The notes under the pieces are model-generated. The model saw nothing but the letters and a program-made list of their open reading frames with translations, did no database searches and was not told the origin of the DNA. Positions 15,678-23,883 of a stretch of DNA of 39,881 nucleotides are shown here, piece after piece (the stretch's first letter is position 1; every line of letters begins with the position of its first letter). Made by a program: the position numbers and the translations under genes. The stretch lies in assembly GCA_001282665.1 (NCBI GenBank), contig LN874947.1, positions 347,105 through 386,985 of the forward strand, read 5' to 3'. This DNA comes from Clostridiales bacterium mt11. Lineage in GTDB: Bacteria; Bacillota; Clostridia; Tissierellales; Tepidimicrobiaceae.

Positions 15678-15735
15678 GTTCTTGCTAATTATTGATAAAA
15701 ATAGCTATATAATTTTTTCCTGTGATTTAGATAAC

Positions 15736-15771
15736 AAAAAAGGCTATGTTTTTCAGCATCAAAACACAGCC
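15736..15771 (-). terminator. Intrinsic terminator of the blaI gene
   Basis: Minus strand GGCTGTGTTTT / AAAACATAGCC (11 pairs, one G-U), then TTTTTT. Ends the blaI-side operon 23 bases past its stop. Confidence 0.85.
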
Positions 15772-15793
15772 ATATAAATCAATATAGTTCATA

Positions 15794-16171
15794 TTAATCC
15801 CTTCGCTCTTTTGCCCATTTCATCAATTCTTCAATATCATCATCAGTAAGCTCTTTTCCATCATATAAGGTATTTACAAAACTAAGGAATGAGTTTTCGT
15901 GGTAAAAGTTCATGAAATTCTTGGTTTCAAACTTTAAGTAATCTTCCTTTTCTATTAGAGGAAAATAGGTACGTTCTTTTCCTTTTTTCTCAGTTCTCAA
16001 AAATCCTCTATCTACTAACCTCATCATAAGGGAAATTATCGTAGGAGCTTTCCAGCCTTTATCTTTACCTAGTTGTTCCATAACCATATTGGTAGTAATC
16101 GGCGGCTCATTTTCCCACACTACCTTCATAATTTCAAATTCTGCATCGGGCAATTTTTTTATACTGCTCAC
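15794..16171 (-). CDS. BlaI/MecI/CopY-family repressor
   Basis: 125 residues, normal length. The winged helix covers about 1-75 (LPDAEFEIMKVVWENEPPIT, APTIISLMMRLVDRGFLRTE), followed by the dimerisation tail FVNTLYDGKELTDDDIEELM. Family members repress genes for beta-lactam resistance or, in clostridia, varied envelope functions, until a BlaR1-type membrane protease triggers their cleavage. A BlaR1-like protein is encoded about 1.7 kb upstream. The GTG start at 16171 follows AAGGAG by 9 bases. The leader AAGGAGATGATG is identical to that of a decayed blaI copy at 19394. It lies 39 bases after the membrane-protein gene and is probably in its operon. Confidence 0.85.
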   Translation of the reverse strand: MSSIKKLPDAEFEIMKVVWENEPPITTNMVMEQLGKDKGWKAPTIISLMMRLVDRGFLRTEKKGKERTYFPLIEKEDYLKFETKNFMNFYHENSFLSFVNTLYDGKELTDDDIEELMKWAKERRD

Positions 16172-16210
16172 TTACATCATCTCCTTAAGACAATTAATTT
16201 TACTTAAATA

Positions 16211-16936
16211 TTATTCATTCACTTCAACTAACTTCTCAAATTTACCATTTGTGTCCCTTATGACTTTTAAAGATATGCCATTCTTGAGTGCAGCTTCACT
16301 GTAGTCCTTAAGTGTTATATAGTCCTTATCATAGAAAAACTTAATTGGCTTATCCTTATACATCCATACTTTCATTTCCTTATCATAAGAAACTCCATAC
16401 TCCTTATATGCACTAAGGGAATCATCTGCATAGTTTGAATCACCAATCTCAGTGGTAATTCCATCACTATTCAAATCACCACCAATATTTTCTTGAATTT
16501 TATCGGACATATTTTTAAAAGAAGCCTTGATTTTGGCTGTTCGCTTATCATATTCTTCTTGGCTCACAGGTTCAACTCCTATTAGCTCATATTTTTCATT
16601 ACGAATTCCCCGCAAATCAACAGTACCATCTGTATAGCTAAATGAATTACAATAGCCTTCTTTATCTAATTTATCAACAAAAAATCTTACTAATTCTCCA
16701 TTATAAAAAAACCTATCCTTTGCTTTGTCATAGACCAATCCATATTTAGAGTAAATTGAATACCATTTTGCTTTTTCTTTCTTATTTTTCTGCTCTTTAC
16801 TTTCAATCTCCCTATTGGATAATGGTATATTGCTTTCAGAAGCCTCTATAGGCTCTTTGGTGACTATAGAAGTAAATGAAACTCCCGTCATCATAATGCC
16901 GATGAGTATTAAGAGTATAATTATTTTATTTTTCAT
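16211..16936 (-). CDS. Membrane-anchored extracytoplasmic protein, BlaR1-tail-like
   Basis: About 241 residues. The N-terminus MKNKIIILLILIGIMMTGVS is an uncleaved signal or anchor; no lipobox Cys. The rest is charged and extracytoplasmic, with two copies of a motif: YSKYGLVYDKAKDRFFYNGE then VRFFVDK, and YKEYGVSYDKEMKVWMYKDK then IKFFYDKD. The anchor resembles the last membrane helix of the nearby BlaR1-like protein (FCLMIIGVMITGVTITENIS), both followed by a Ser/Glu-rich stretch. It may be a detached copy of a BlaR1 sensor tail (inference). ATG at 16936 follows GGAGGT; an upstream ATG is part of that ribosome site. No known domain name. Confidence 0.65.
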   Translation of the reverse strand: MKNKIIILLILIGIMMTGVSFTSIVTKEPIEASESNIPLSNREIESKEQKNKKEKAKWYSIYSKYGLVYDKAKDRFFYNGELVRFFVDKLDKEGYCNSFSYTDGTVDLRGIRNEKYELIGVEPVSQEEYDKRTAKIKASFKNMSDKIQENIGGDLNSDGITTEIGDSNYADDSLSAYKEYGVSYDKEMKVWMYKDKPIKFFYDKDYITLKDYSEAALKNGISLKVIRDTNGKFEKLVEVNE

Positions 16937-17045
16937 ATATTTTACCTCCATACAAATTTATAAGGATTATAACAATCTCACTATGTCCATTTATCTCTAG
17001 TATTAACCTTCTTTCAAACTTAGTATACTTTCTTTATGTATCTTA

Positions 17046-17846
17046 TTAGTTTCCAACAATATTGCCTAATAAAGCTAATATTAAAAGATGTGCAGGGTAA
17101 AACCCATACATAAAATACTGAGTAAATTTATTGCCCTTCCCCTTTTCACCATTATAGAAAAACGTAACGAGGACACCTAAATATGGACCAAAAACGTTTA
17201 AAATATATGTTCTAATAAAATTGGGATCATTTATAGCCATAATTCCAAGTCTTACTCTAGACAATATCATAATAAAGATCCAAATCAATGCTCGTTTACC
17301 CTTAGGTATATCTTTCAATAAGTAGAACATAAATATGATTAGGATATACCCTTCCTTACCCTCTGCATGAATGATAAACGACAGAGCAGCAATGAGGGCT
17401 ACTACTCCAATAGCTATAACCATATTTTTATCTTTTAAATGGTCAAAAGCATAAATTGCAATTAAACCAAGAGCTAATGTAAAGAGGATATTTAAGCCTA
17501 TATCCTTAAAATCCATTTCCATTTCGGTTCTAAAAAATAAAATATAGGGTATCTGAGAAATTAGTGCAAAGATAATTATTCGTGAAATATATTTTTTAAT
17601 ATTATTTGTATGTATATATCCATTTGCAATACAAAACATAAAAATTGGTGCTGCTAATCTACCAATGTAAGGCATTATTATAGTAATAATATCAAAAACT
17701 TTATATACTAACTGTACACTTTCAGGATTGTTCATTGCTATTCTATCAAATAAATTGGCAATGGGCATCGTCACAGGAAATATTACATTTATATGGTCAA
17801 AGAGCATGGATAAGATTCCAATTATCTTCAATGTCAAAAAGCTCAT
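17046..17846 (-). CDS. TraX-family integral membrane acetyltransferase-like protein
   Basis: 266 residues with about eight hydrophobic segments, beginning FLTLKIIGILSMLFDHINVI; the K-x(6-8)-DH motif near the start and 'MYGFYPAHLLILALLG' at the end are typical of TraX (PF05857), related to acyltransferase-3 membrane enzymes. F-plasmid TraX acetylates pilin; chromosomal copies in Firmicutes have unknown roles, and no conjugation genes are here. It starts 8 bases after the BlaR1-like stop and is in the same operon. AAGG stands just upstream of ATG. Confidence 0.8.
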   Translation of the reverse strand: MSFLTLKIIGILSMLFDHINVIFPVTMPIANLFDRIAMNNPESVQLVYKVFDIITIIMPYIGRLAAPIFMFCIANGYIHTNNIKKYISRIIIFALISQIPYILFFRTEMEMDFKDIGLNILFTLALGLIAIYAFDHLKDKNMVIAIGVVALIAALSFIIHAEGKEGYILIIFMFYLLKDIPKGKRALIWIFIMILSRVRLGIMAINDPNFIRTYILNVFGPYLGVLVTFFYNGEKGKGNKFTQYFMYGFYPAHLLILALLGNIVGN

Positions 17847-17853
17847 CGCCTTA

Positions 17854-19284
17854 TCACTCCCTATTATTTTCGATACTGAAACTATCTTTAATTAATATAT
17901 CAGCCTTAATGTTTTCATAATCTTGTGATATAGATATATTTTCATCGCCATTTATAGATTTAGAGTACATCACACCATTCCCAATATCCTCTAATATCCT
18001 TTCATACATTTGAATTGTTTCATCAACCTTTTCCTGTGTCCAAACATACCAACCCTCTGTTGGATTCCAACTACGCTCTCCAATAATATCTTGCAATTGT
18101 ACTTTTTCAATATCTAACCATTCTTTATACTCATCATAAGTCCACCATTCAATATTAGATGTTGGAAATTTAGCTTCATACTCTTCATCGGTCAACGAAA
18201 TCCATGTTACATCATCATCCCAACTATAGGACGTTTCCCCTGTTTCTTCATCTAAATATGACATGACGTTAACATCTTCGACGAGGTCATTAAGGGAGGC
18301 ACTATCTTCGATAGACTCCATACTTATATTTTCAGTAATAGTCACGCCAGTTATCATAACTCCAATTATCATTAAGCAGAAAATTAATATACCTGTTCTT
18401 TTCTTTTTCATATCCATTATGGATAATATCCTATTTTTAATCCCCTTCTTACCTCCATAGAAGTTGGTTGAAAATGATGTCTGTACTCTTGAGCCATTTT
18501 TAATAACAGAAATAATAGCTTGAATATACTGTTGTCTCTTATCTATATCCGTCCCCTTTACAACTTCTGCATCACAGGAGATCTCACATTCCACTGCTAT
18601 TTCCTTTGCCATCAAATAAACTATTGGATTAAACCAATGGATTGAAGTTGCTAAAAATACTAAACCTTTATACCATAAATCTTTACGTTTAAAATGAATT
18701 AATTCATGTTTTAATATGAATGAAATTTCATCTATGGGAATATTCTTTGAAGGAAGTAAAATTACTGGATTGATAAAGCCTATCATCATTGGAGTTGTAA
18801 TACAGGAACAATATAGCAGTTTAACTTGATTAAATATTTTTAATTCTTCCTGTAGACTACTTAAAACCTCTAGTATTGCGGATTCAGTGGCTTCTTCACC
18901 CCAACGTTTTACCATTCTTAAAAAGTCATGATGTCTAATGATGTGGTAAGCTATAAAACCTATAACTCCTACAATCCATATTCCTATACACCAATTCCCA
19001 GATACTAAGCTTATCTTTTCTGCTTGGGCTATATTTTCAGATGTATTCATTGGAATCATTTGTTGGATATTCGGCGGTGATATTATGGTGCTGGATTCTA
19101 ACAGGGGAATTTCTAGACTAAGTCTAAATGGAACTATAAAACCAATTACTATAATCAGCCAAGCATAGTAACGCCATTTTGGTATATATCTTTTAGAAAA
19201 TAAGGGAGTTATTGCTAAATAAATCAATACAAGTATCGACATGGAGATGGAATTTTTGATTAATGTAATTAAAAAATTATTCAC
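17854..19284 (-). CDS. M56 (BlaR1/MecR1-type) membrane metalloprotease
   Basis: 476 residues. Membrane helices near 10-30, 38-55, 98-118 and about 300-325. The zinc motif HELIH is at 193-197, followed by KRKDLWYK and the downstream ligand region AKEIAVECEISCDAEV. The C-terminal 150 residues are outside and acidic, with no penicillin-binding SxxK domain, so it does not sense beta-lactams in the BlaR1 way. It likely responds to another envelope signal and triggers loss of a BlaI-type repressor. GTG start at 19284 follows GGAGG by 7 bases and overlaps the stop of the decayed blaI by 4 bases (GTGA). Strong promoter upstream at 19424-19452. Confidence 0.85.
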   Translation of the reverse strand: MNNFLITLIKNSISMSILVLIYLAITPLFSKRYIPKWRYYAWLIIVIGFIVPFRLSLEIPLLESSTIISPPNIQQMIPMNTSENIAQAEKISLVSGNWCIGIWIVGVIGFIAYHIIRHHDFLRMVKRWGEEATESAILEVLSSLQEELKIFNQVKLLYCSCITTPMMIGFINPVILLPSKNIPIDEISFILKHELIHFKRKDLWYKGLVFLATSIHWFNPIVYLMAKEIAVECEISCDAEVVKGTDIDKRQQYIQAIISVIKNGSRVQTSFSTNFYGGKKGIKNRILSIMDMKKKRTGILIFCLMIIGVMITGVTITENISMESIEDSASLNDLVEDVNVMSYLDEETGETSYSWDDDVTWISLTDEEYEAKFPTSNIEWWTYDEYKEWLDIEKVQLQDIIGERSWNPTEGWYVWTQEKVDETIQMYERILEDIGNGVMYSKSINGDENISISQDYENIKADILIKDSFSIENNRE

Positions 19285-19394
19285 ATTATCTCCTCCACCC
19301 TTTTTCCCTTTTCAATATCATCAGTAAGCTCCCTACCATTACATAAAATGTTTGCAAAATTAAATGTTCTTTTTATATTATCCAATATCATCAT
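19281..19394 (-). pseudogene. Decayed blaI with DNA-binding domain deleted
   Basis: An in-frame leftover of at most 37 codons: LDNIKRTFNFANILCNGREL then TDDIEKGKRVEEIM. The second half matches the BlaI tail of the intact gene at 15794 (FVNTLYDGKELTDDDIEE). The first residues (NIKR) match its start (SIKK). The 5' leader AAGGAGATGATG is shared with that gene. So nearly the whole winged helix was removed while ribosome site, start and the GTGA coupling to blaR1 were kept. It may now only serve to bring ribosomes to the M56 gene. Confidence 0.65.
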
Positions 19395-19399
19395 CTCCT

Positions 19400-19452
19400 T
19401 TTTAGGCAACTGTCTATATTGATATTATACACCTGCCTAAAATTGAAGTCAA
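19400..19452 (-). promoter_or_regulatory. Strong promoter with flanking dyad, candidate BlaI operator
   Basis: TTGACT (19447-19452), 17 bases, TATAAT (19424-19429) on the minus strand. Arms TTTTAGGCA and TGCCTAAAA (19434-19442 and 19400-19408) form an exact 9-base inverted repeat across the -10 box, and the match extends as TTTTAGGCAnnTGTnTA in each half. It is the likely operator for the BlaI-type repressor of this locus. Confidence 0.6.
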
Positions 19453-19465
19453 TATATTTTTATAC

Positions 19466-19499
19466 AAAAAAACTTGCCCTGTAAAGGACAAGCTCTTTT
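19466..19499. terminator. Terminator after the decarboxylase gene
   Basis: AACTTGCCC / GGACAAGCT stem (7 core pairs, one G-U, 6-base loop) with an A-run on the left (TTTTTTT on the minus strand) and CTTTTT on the right; works for the minus-strand gene and could work both ways. Confidence 0.75.
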
Positions 19500-19557
19500 T
19501 CGTACATACGTGGAGGAAAATTTTATTTAGATTTATAATATATCGCTTTTAAAAGTT

Positions 19558-20997
19558 TTAACTTATAGCTTCCATAGGTTGATAAAACTCTTGGGCGTAT
19601 TCATTTAATCTACGGATTGTGTTCCTCATATCACTTTCAGTTGCATATGGATTGATTGCACAAATCCTCAAAACCTTTTTACCATCTAATTCTGTAGTGA
19701 AAACTCCTGCATATCCACTATCAATAATTGCTTTAGAAATTTCCTGATTCAATTCATCTGCCTGCTCTTCAGTTATACCAGAAGGAGCAAAACGGAAGTT
19801 TACAATAGCAAGCTGTGCATGGGAAATAATCTCCCAATCCTTTTTCTTTTTCAATTCATCTTCTGCCCATTCTGCAAGCTGGAATCCGTGTTCTATTGCA
19901 TCACCAATAGCATCTGAACCCATTACTTGAAGAGTCAACCATAATTTTAGACCACGAGCTGGTCGTGTTAGCTCCATTCCCATATCCCCATAATTTATTT
20001 GATCTTTCTTGGCTTCTAAATCTTTGAGGTATTCTGGATTGGCATGAAAACTGTTGAGTAGATTCCTCTTATCCTTTACTAGAACCATACCGCAATCATA
20101 GGTTTGAAATAACCACTTGTGTGCATCCCAACTTACGCTATCTGCCTTTTCAATTCCATTTAATAAATGTTTATACTTCTTCGTCAATAGGATGGAAGCT
20201 CCATATGCACCATCTACATGCATCCACATACTATGTCTTTGGCACAAGGAGGCAATTTCTTGTAGTGGATCAATACTACCAGTATTTGTAGTTCCAGCAC
20301 TTGCAATCACAACAAATGGAATTAATCCATTCTTTATATCCAATTCAATAGCAGCTTTCAATTCTTTTATATCCATTCGGAACAAGCTATCTGTAGGTAT
20401 CTTTCTGATTCTATCGTTTGGGATTCCAATAATACGCAATCCCTTAGCTACAGAGCTGTGAGTCTGATCTGAAACATATGCAACACCTAAGTGTCGTGTT
20501 TCCTCTTTCAATATGGTATCACGAGCTGCAGTCAATGCAGTCATATTTGCCATAGAACCACCAGAGACAAATAGTCCCCCTGATTTTTCCGTATATCCCA
20601 CTTGAGTACAGAGCCAACTTATCAATTCCTGTTCAATACAACTTGCTGCAGGACTTGTAGTCCAAGTTGCAGCATGGATATTGTAAGCTGCTGTCATAAT
20701 ATCACCAAGCCAAGATAACATGGATGCTGGTCCTGGAACGAATCCAAAAAATCTTGGATGATTTGACTCTGCCCTATATTTATAAATATCTTCTATCATT
20801 TCATTTACTACCTTATCTATAGAACGTCCCTTACTGGGTATGCCAATTTTCTTCAATTTAGCAATTTGGTTCTCGCAAGCTTCGTTCATAATTCTATTAG
20901 CAGGTAATTTCTGCTTTTCTGAGCAAAATATCTGAACAAACTCCTCCACTGCATGCTGTACTTCATTGTTTAACGTCTTTTCCTGTTTATTCATCAT
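19558..20997 (-). CDS. Group II PLP-dependent decarboxylase (aromatic-amino-acid/glutamate type)
   Basis: 479 residues, full length. PLP-binding VSWDAHKWLFQTYDCG has the Schiff-base lysine K294; H180 (SDQTHSS) stacks on the PLP ring; D262 (MHVDGAYG) contacts the pyridine N. ESNHPRFFGFVPGPAS and AATWTTSPAAS are the usual substrate-side segments. Such enzymes (PF00282) decarboxylate Tyr, Phe, Trp, DOPA or Glu to amines; the sequence most resembles the aromatic-amino-acid side, but substrate is not settled. Divergent from a LysR-type gene that probably regulates it. The start is one of two adjacent ATGs (20997/20994) after GGGTGA. No antiporter is adjacent, so an acid-resistance role has no support here. 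Confidence 0.82.
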   Translation of the reverse strand: MMNKQEKTLNNEVQHAVEEFVQIFCSEKQKLPANRIMNEACENQIAKLKKIGIPSKGRSIDKVVNEMIEDIYKYRAESNHPRFFGFVPGPASMLSWLGDIMTAAYNIHAATWTTSPAASCIEQELISWLCTQVGYTEKSGGLFVSGGSMANMTALTAARDTILKEETRHLGVAYVSDQTHSSVAKGLRIIGIPNDRIRKIPTDSLFRMDIKELKAAIELDIKNGLIPFVVIASAGTTNTGSIDPLQEIASLCQRHSMWMHVDGAYGASILLTKKYKHLLNGIEKADSVSWDAHKWLFQTYDCGMVLVKDKRNLLNSFHANPEYLKDLEAKKDQINYGDMGMELTRPARGLKLWLTLQVMGSDAIGDAIEHGFQLAEWAEDELKKKKDWEIISHAQLAIVNFRFAPSGITEEQADELNQEISKAIIDSGYAGVFTTELDGKKVLRICAINPYATESDMRNTIRRLNEYAQEFYQPMEAIS

Positions 20998-21044
20998 ATC
21001 GTCACCCTGTTTAAGTAATGTATTGAGAATGCCTAGTTAAAAAC

Positions 21045-21073
21045 TTGACATCCTCCATTACCTATGGTAACAT
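21045..21073 (+). promoter_or_regulatory. LysR gene promoter with 13-base palindrome
   Basis: TTGACA (21045-21050), 17 bases, TAACAT (21068-21073). The dyad TTACC-TAT-GGTAA (21058-21070) overlaps the -10 and lies between the divergent LysR and decarboxylase genes. It is a plausible LysR binding site. Confidence 0.6.
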
Positions 21074-21140
21074 TTAAACACGTATTTGTAAAATTCATAG
21101 ATTTCATAATATATATTAAAAATATTAATAGGTGATAAAT

Positions 21141-22031
21141 ATGGAACTTAGAAACATCTCAACCTTTTTAAGAGTAGCAGCAACAAGAAATTTTTCAAAG
21201 GCAGCAGAACAGCTGGGTTACTCTCAATCCACTGTTACAATTCAAATACAGCAATTGGAAAAAGAACTTGGAACACAGCTATTTGAAAGAATAGGCAAAC
21301 AGGTAAGTTTAACAGGTCAAGGAGAAGCTTTTATTTATCATGCAAATGAAATAATGAGGGTCACTAACGCAGCTATGACCTTTGCCCTTGATGATAATAT
21401 TCCCACAGGTTCTCTTCGCATTGGAGGCGTAGAATCTTTGTGTACAGCTATACTTCCAGAACTGTTGCTACAATTTCATCACGTTTGTCCCCAGATAGAA
21501 ACGGTTCTAAAAACTGCTAAGACAGAAGAGCTAATAGACATGGTCAAATGTAATGACATCGACCTATTGTTTACATTGGATAAAAAAGTATATGGTTCAG
21601 AATGGGTACGAGCTGTACAAAAAGAAGAGGAGATTGTCTTTGTAACCTCAAGTAACCACTCTTTTACAGATGGTGAAAAAATCAATCTACAGACTATTAT
21701 AAAAGAACCCTTTATATTGACGGAAAAAGGCGGCAGCTATCGCTATGAACTAGAAAGAATACTAGCCTCACATGAGATAGAGATTAGACCCGTGTTAGAA
21801 ATAGGCAACACCGAAACCATAATACACTTACTAGAAGAAGGTATGGGAGTTTCCTTTCTACCCTTATTTTCTGTGAAGAAGGCAATTAAACAAGGTAGAT
21901 TATCCCAGATTCAAACGGATATCCCAACTATTCAAATGTGCAGTCAACTCCTATATCATAAAAACAAATGGGTGACTCCACAGATGGAAACATTTATTTC
22001 AATAGTTCAGGATTTTTATAAAAAGGAATAA
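21141..22031 (+). CDS. LysR-family transcriptional regulator
   Basis: About 296 residues. N-terminal winged helix MELRNISTFLRVAATRNFSK then AAEQLGYSQSTVTIQIQQLE; the C-terminal periplasmic-binding-like domain begins near 90 (GSLRIGGVESLCTAILPELL) and senses an effector. LysR regulators usually control the divergent neighbour, here the PLP decarboxylase. ATG at 21141 follows AGGTGA by 5 bases; a GTG nine bases upstream lies within that ribosome site. Confidence 0.85.
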   Translation: MELRNISTFLRVAATRNFSKAAEQLGYSQSTVTIQIQQLEKELGTQLFERIGKQVSLTGQGEAFIYHANEIMRVTNAAMTFALDDNIPTGSLRIGGVESLCTAILPELLLQFHHVCPQIETVLKTAKTEELIDMVKCNDIDLLFTLDKKVYGSEWVRAVQKEEEIVFVTSSNHSFTDGEKINLQTIIKEPFILTEKGGSYRYELERILASHEIEIRPVLEIGNTETIIHLLEEGMGVSFLPLFSVKKAIKQGRLSQIQTDIPTIQMCSQLLYHKNKWVTPQMETFISIVQDFYKKE

Positions 22032-22077
22032 TTATTACAGGAATAAAAAGCTCCCTTTTTGGTGCAAAGGGGTTAAT

Positions 22078-22115
22078 GGTGACTTTAAACTTTAACTTTA
22101 AAGTCATCACTTTTT
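22078..22115 (+). terminator. Intrinsic terminator of the LysR gene
   Basis: GTGACTTTAAA pairs with TTTAAAGTCATCAC (one bulge), then TTTTTATTT. Confidence 0.8.
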
Positions 22116-22155
22116 ATTTATTGTATAAAAAGTATCAGTTAACTATTCTATCAGT

Positions 22156-22914
22156 TTATAGTTCTTTATCGACTATGATTTTTTCAAACCTTTTCTCTGA
22201 TAGAATTTCATTGGTTATAAACTCGCCATTATAAAACAAACTATAAGAGGTAAACGGTGCTGGGGAGTTCTGCGCCTCTTCTGTAGTTTTAAATCGAATC
22301 GATTTAAAAGGAATTCCCTTTTCATTTGCAACATCTTCAATTAATGGAACATACTTAGCCGTAAATGGGCATTGATATGTATAATAGAGGACAAATCCCT
22401 GTTCTTCAACTTTAGGATTTTTCACAGTATCTTTAAAGCTTGGTTTATATGTATCATCATCAAAGGGTAAATACAGCAGTTCATAATATGGCTTAGTAGA
22501 ATCAGCCAGCTTAAAACCTTTATAGCGTAAATATTTAGGATCAGATATATATGGAATTTTCTTTTTAGAAGATAATACAACAAGACCTCTTTTCCCCTTA
22601 GTCTTACTATCCTTAATACACTCATCTAGAAGTAAGTTGGAATTCCCCTTACCTTTAAATTGTCCAGAAACCCAAAAACAATCAATATACATATAATCTT
22701 TAGCTTCAATAGGTGCCCATGCTTTTTCTGCAGGAATATATTCAATAAAGCATTTACCCCGCACATCACATTTTTTAAAAACAAGACCATCACCAAATCT
22801 TTCAGCAAGCCAAGATTTTTTGGCTAAAACTTGATGATCATTGTTATTAGAAATTGCACAGCAGATATGTTTCTGCTCTAGATTATCTTTTGTAACAGTA
22901 ATGATTTTTTCCAT
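22156..22914 (-). CDS. GNAT acetyltransferase with YoaP thioredoxin-like domain
   Basis: 252 residues in two parts. Residues 1-150 are a GNAT fold with the acetyl-CoA loop region FWVSGQFKGKGNSNLLLDEC. Residues about 165-252 form the YoaP domain, a thioredoxin-like fold (QGFVLYYTYQCPFTAKYVPL) with a single Cys followed by Pro at the position of the redox motif. The same architecture is seen in Bacillus YoaP and many clostridial proteins; substrate unknown. GGAG precedes the ATG. Same direction as, and 36 bases downstream of, another GNAT gene. Confidence 0.82.
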   Translation of the reverse strand: MEKIITVTKDNLEQKHICCAISNNNDHQVLAKKSWLAERFGDGLVFKKCDVRGKCFIEYIPAEKAWAPIEAKDYMYIDCFWVSGQFKGKGNSNLLLDECIKDSKTKGKRGLVVLSSKKKIPYISDPKYLRYKGFKLADSTKPYYELLYLPFDDDTYKPSFKDTVKNPKVEEQGFVLYYTYQCPFTAKYVPLIEDVANEKGIPFKSIRFKTTEEAQNSPAPFTSYSLFYNGEFITNEILSEKRFEKIIVDKEL

Positions 22915-22950
22915 ATTATACTCTCCTTTTTCCGTGTGATTTTGGTATAT

Positions 22951-23391
22951 TCAACTTTCAAATATAAAATGGGTTTCCGTTTCCTCTATTATTTTAAATC
23001 CCAACTTTAAATACAATGTTTTAGCTCCCTCGTTGACTTTAAAACAACCTAATCTGACTTTCTGCCCTTTCTCTTTAGCAGCCTTCAATATATCCTTTAA
23101 TATAGAACTTCCGATTCCCTTCCCTTGGAATTCAGGTAATATCTCCAACTCCACGATTAAAATTACTTCATCTTCCTCATTTATTTCAAGTACTCCAATG
23201 TTAGCATCATCTAATACAATAATATGATTTCTACTAGGTAAAAAGCTTTTTGAAAAATCATCTCGCTGATATTTTTCATCCCACCCCCAAATTTTTTCAA
23301 TATGATTTCCTAGGGTTGTATTCTTTACACCATATATAAAATCATAATCCTCCATTGTGGCTTTCTTTAATGAGTAATCTATCCTATTCAT
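22951..23391 (-). CDS. GNAT N-acetyltransferase
   Basis: 146 residues. Strand VILIVELEILPEFQG leads into the acetyl-CoA loop GKGIGSSILKDILKAA (residues about 88-103), then KVRLGCFKVNEGAKTLYLKL and GFKIIEETETHF, the standard GNAT C-terminal motif. It transfers acetyl to an unknown amine. AGGAGGG precedes ATG by 6 bases. Probably one operon with the YoaP-type gene downstream. Confidence 0.82.
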   Translation of the reverse strand: MNRIDYSLKKATMEDYDFIYGVKNTTLGNHIEKIWGWDEKYQRDDFSKSFLPSRNHIIVLDDANIGVLEINEEDEVILIVELEILPEFQGKGIGSSILKDILKAAKEKGQKVRLGCFKVNEGAKTLYLKLGFKIIEETETHFIFES

Positions 23392-23521
23392 CTTATCCCT
23401 CCTATAAAAAAGAAATGCTACAGATTTAATTCACATATTCACCACTAGCGATTCTTAACATACGTTATTCTACCTTTTATTCCAAAATCCTTCTTTATTT
23501 TTAAAAAATACTCTTTATATT

Positions 23522-23560
23522 AAAAAAACGGGATAATTATTTATACTATCCCGTTTTTTT
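23522..23560. terminator. Strong bidirectional terminator
   Basis: AAAAAAACGGGATA (23522-23535) and TATCCCGTTTTTTT (23547-23560) pair exactly over 14 positions with an 11-base loop; it ends the small GNAT gene on the minus strand and could stop plus-strand reading as well. Confidence 0.9.
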
Positions 23561-23577
23561 GATCAAACTATATTTCA

Positions 23578-23853
23578 TTAATATATCATATCATGATAGG
23601 CTTGGTTCTTTTCCATCTGTGCTTTTGCATAGGAACAAAGAGGAATTATCTTTTTATCTTCCTTTCTTGCCCAATCAACTAACTCTTTTAGCAACAGTTT
23701 TCCAACGCCTTGACCCTTTAACTCGTCTGATACATATGTGCGATCAATTATAATAACATTATCACCAGAATGAACAAATGTCATTTCTGCTATTGGGTTT
23801 TCCTCTGAATCTCCCACGTAAAAGCTTTTAGTTCCCTTTTTAATTTCTAACAT
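23578..23853 (-). CDS. Small GNAT-like protein (YjdJ/COG2388 type)
   Basis: 91 residues, the short single-domain GNAT form. IIIDRTYVSDELKGQGVGKL contains the acetyl-CoA loop GQGVGKLL; the tail IIPLCSYAKAQMEKNQAYHD is the conserved end of this group. Function unknown. ATG at 23853 is chosen because AGGAGGT lies 6 bases before it; a GTG 18 bases further upstream is part of the leader. Directly downstream of the pirin gene, likely co-transcribed. Confidence 0.82.
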   Translation of the reverse strand: MLEIKKGTKSFYVGDSEENPIAEMTFVHSGDNVIIIDRTYVSDELKGQGVGKLLLKELVDWARKEDKKIIPLCSYAKAQMEKNQAYHDMIY

Positions 23854-23883
23854 TAAAGCACCTCCTAGCACATTATTACCCAG

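Noticed and set aside
16952..17045. Possible promoter for the BlaR1-tail-like gene
   Set aside because: No -35/-10 pair with proper spacing was found, so read-through from the upstream operon is as likely.
22422..22808. Two extra minus-strand frames of 60-67 codons
   Set aside because: They lie inside the GNAT/YoaP gene in another frame, have no ribosome site and no family features.
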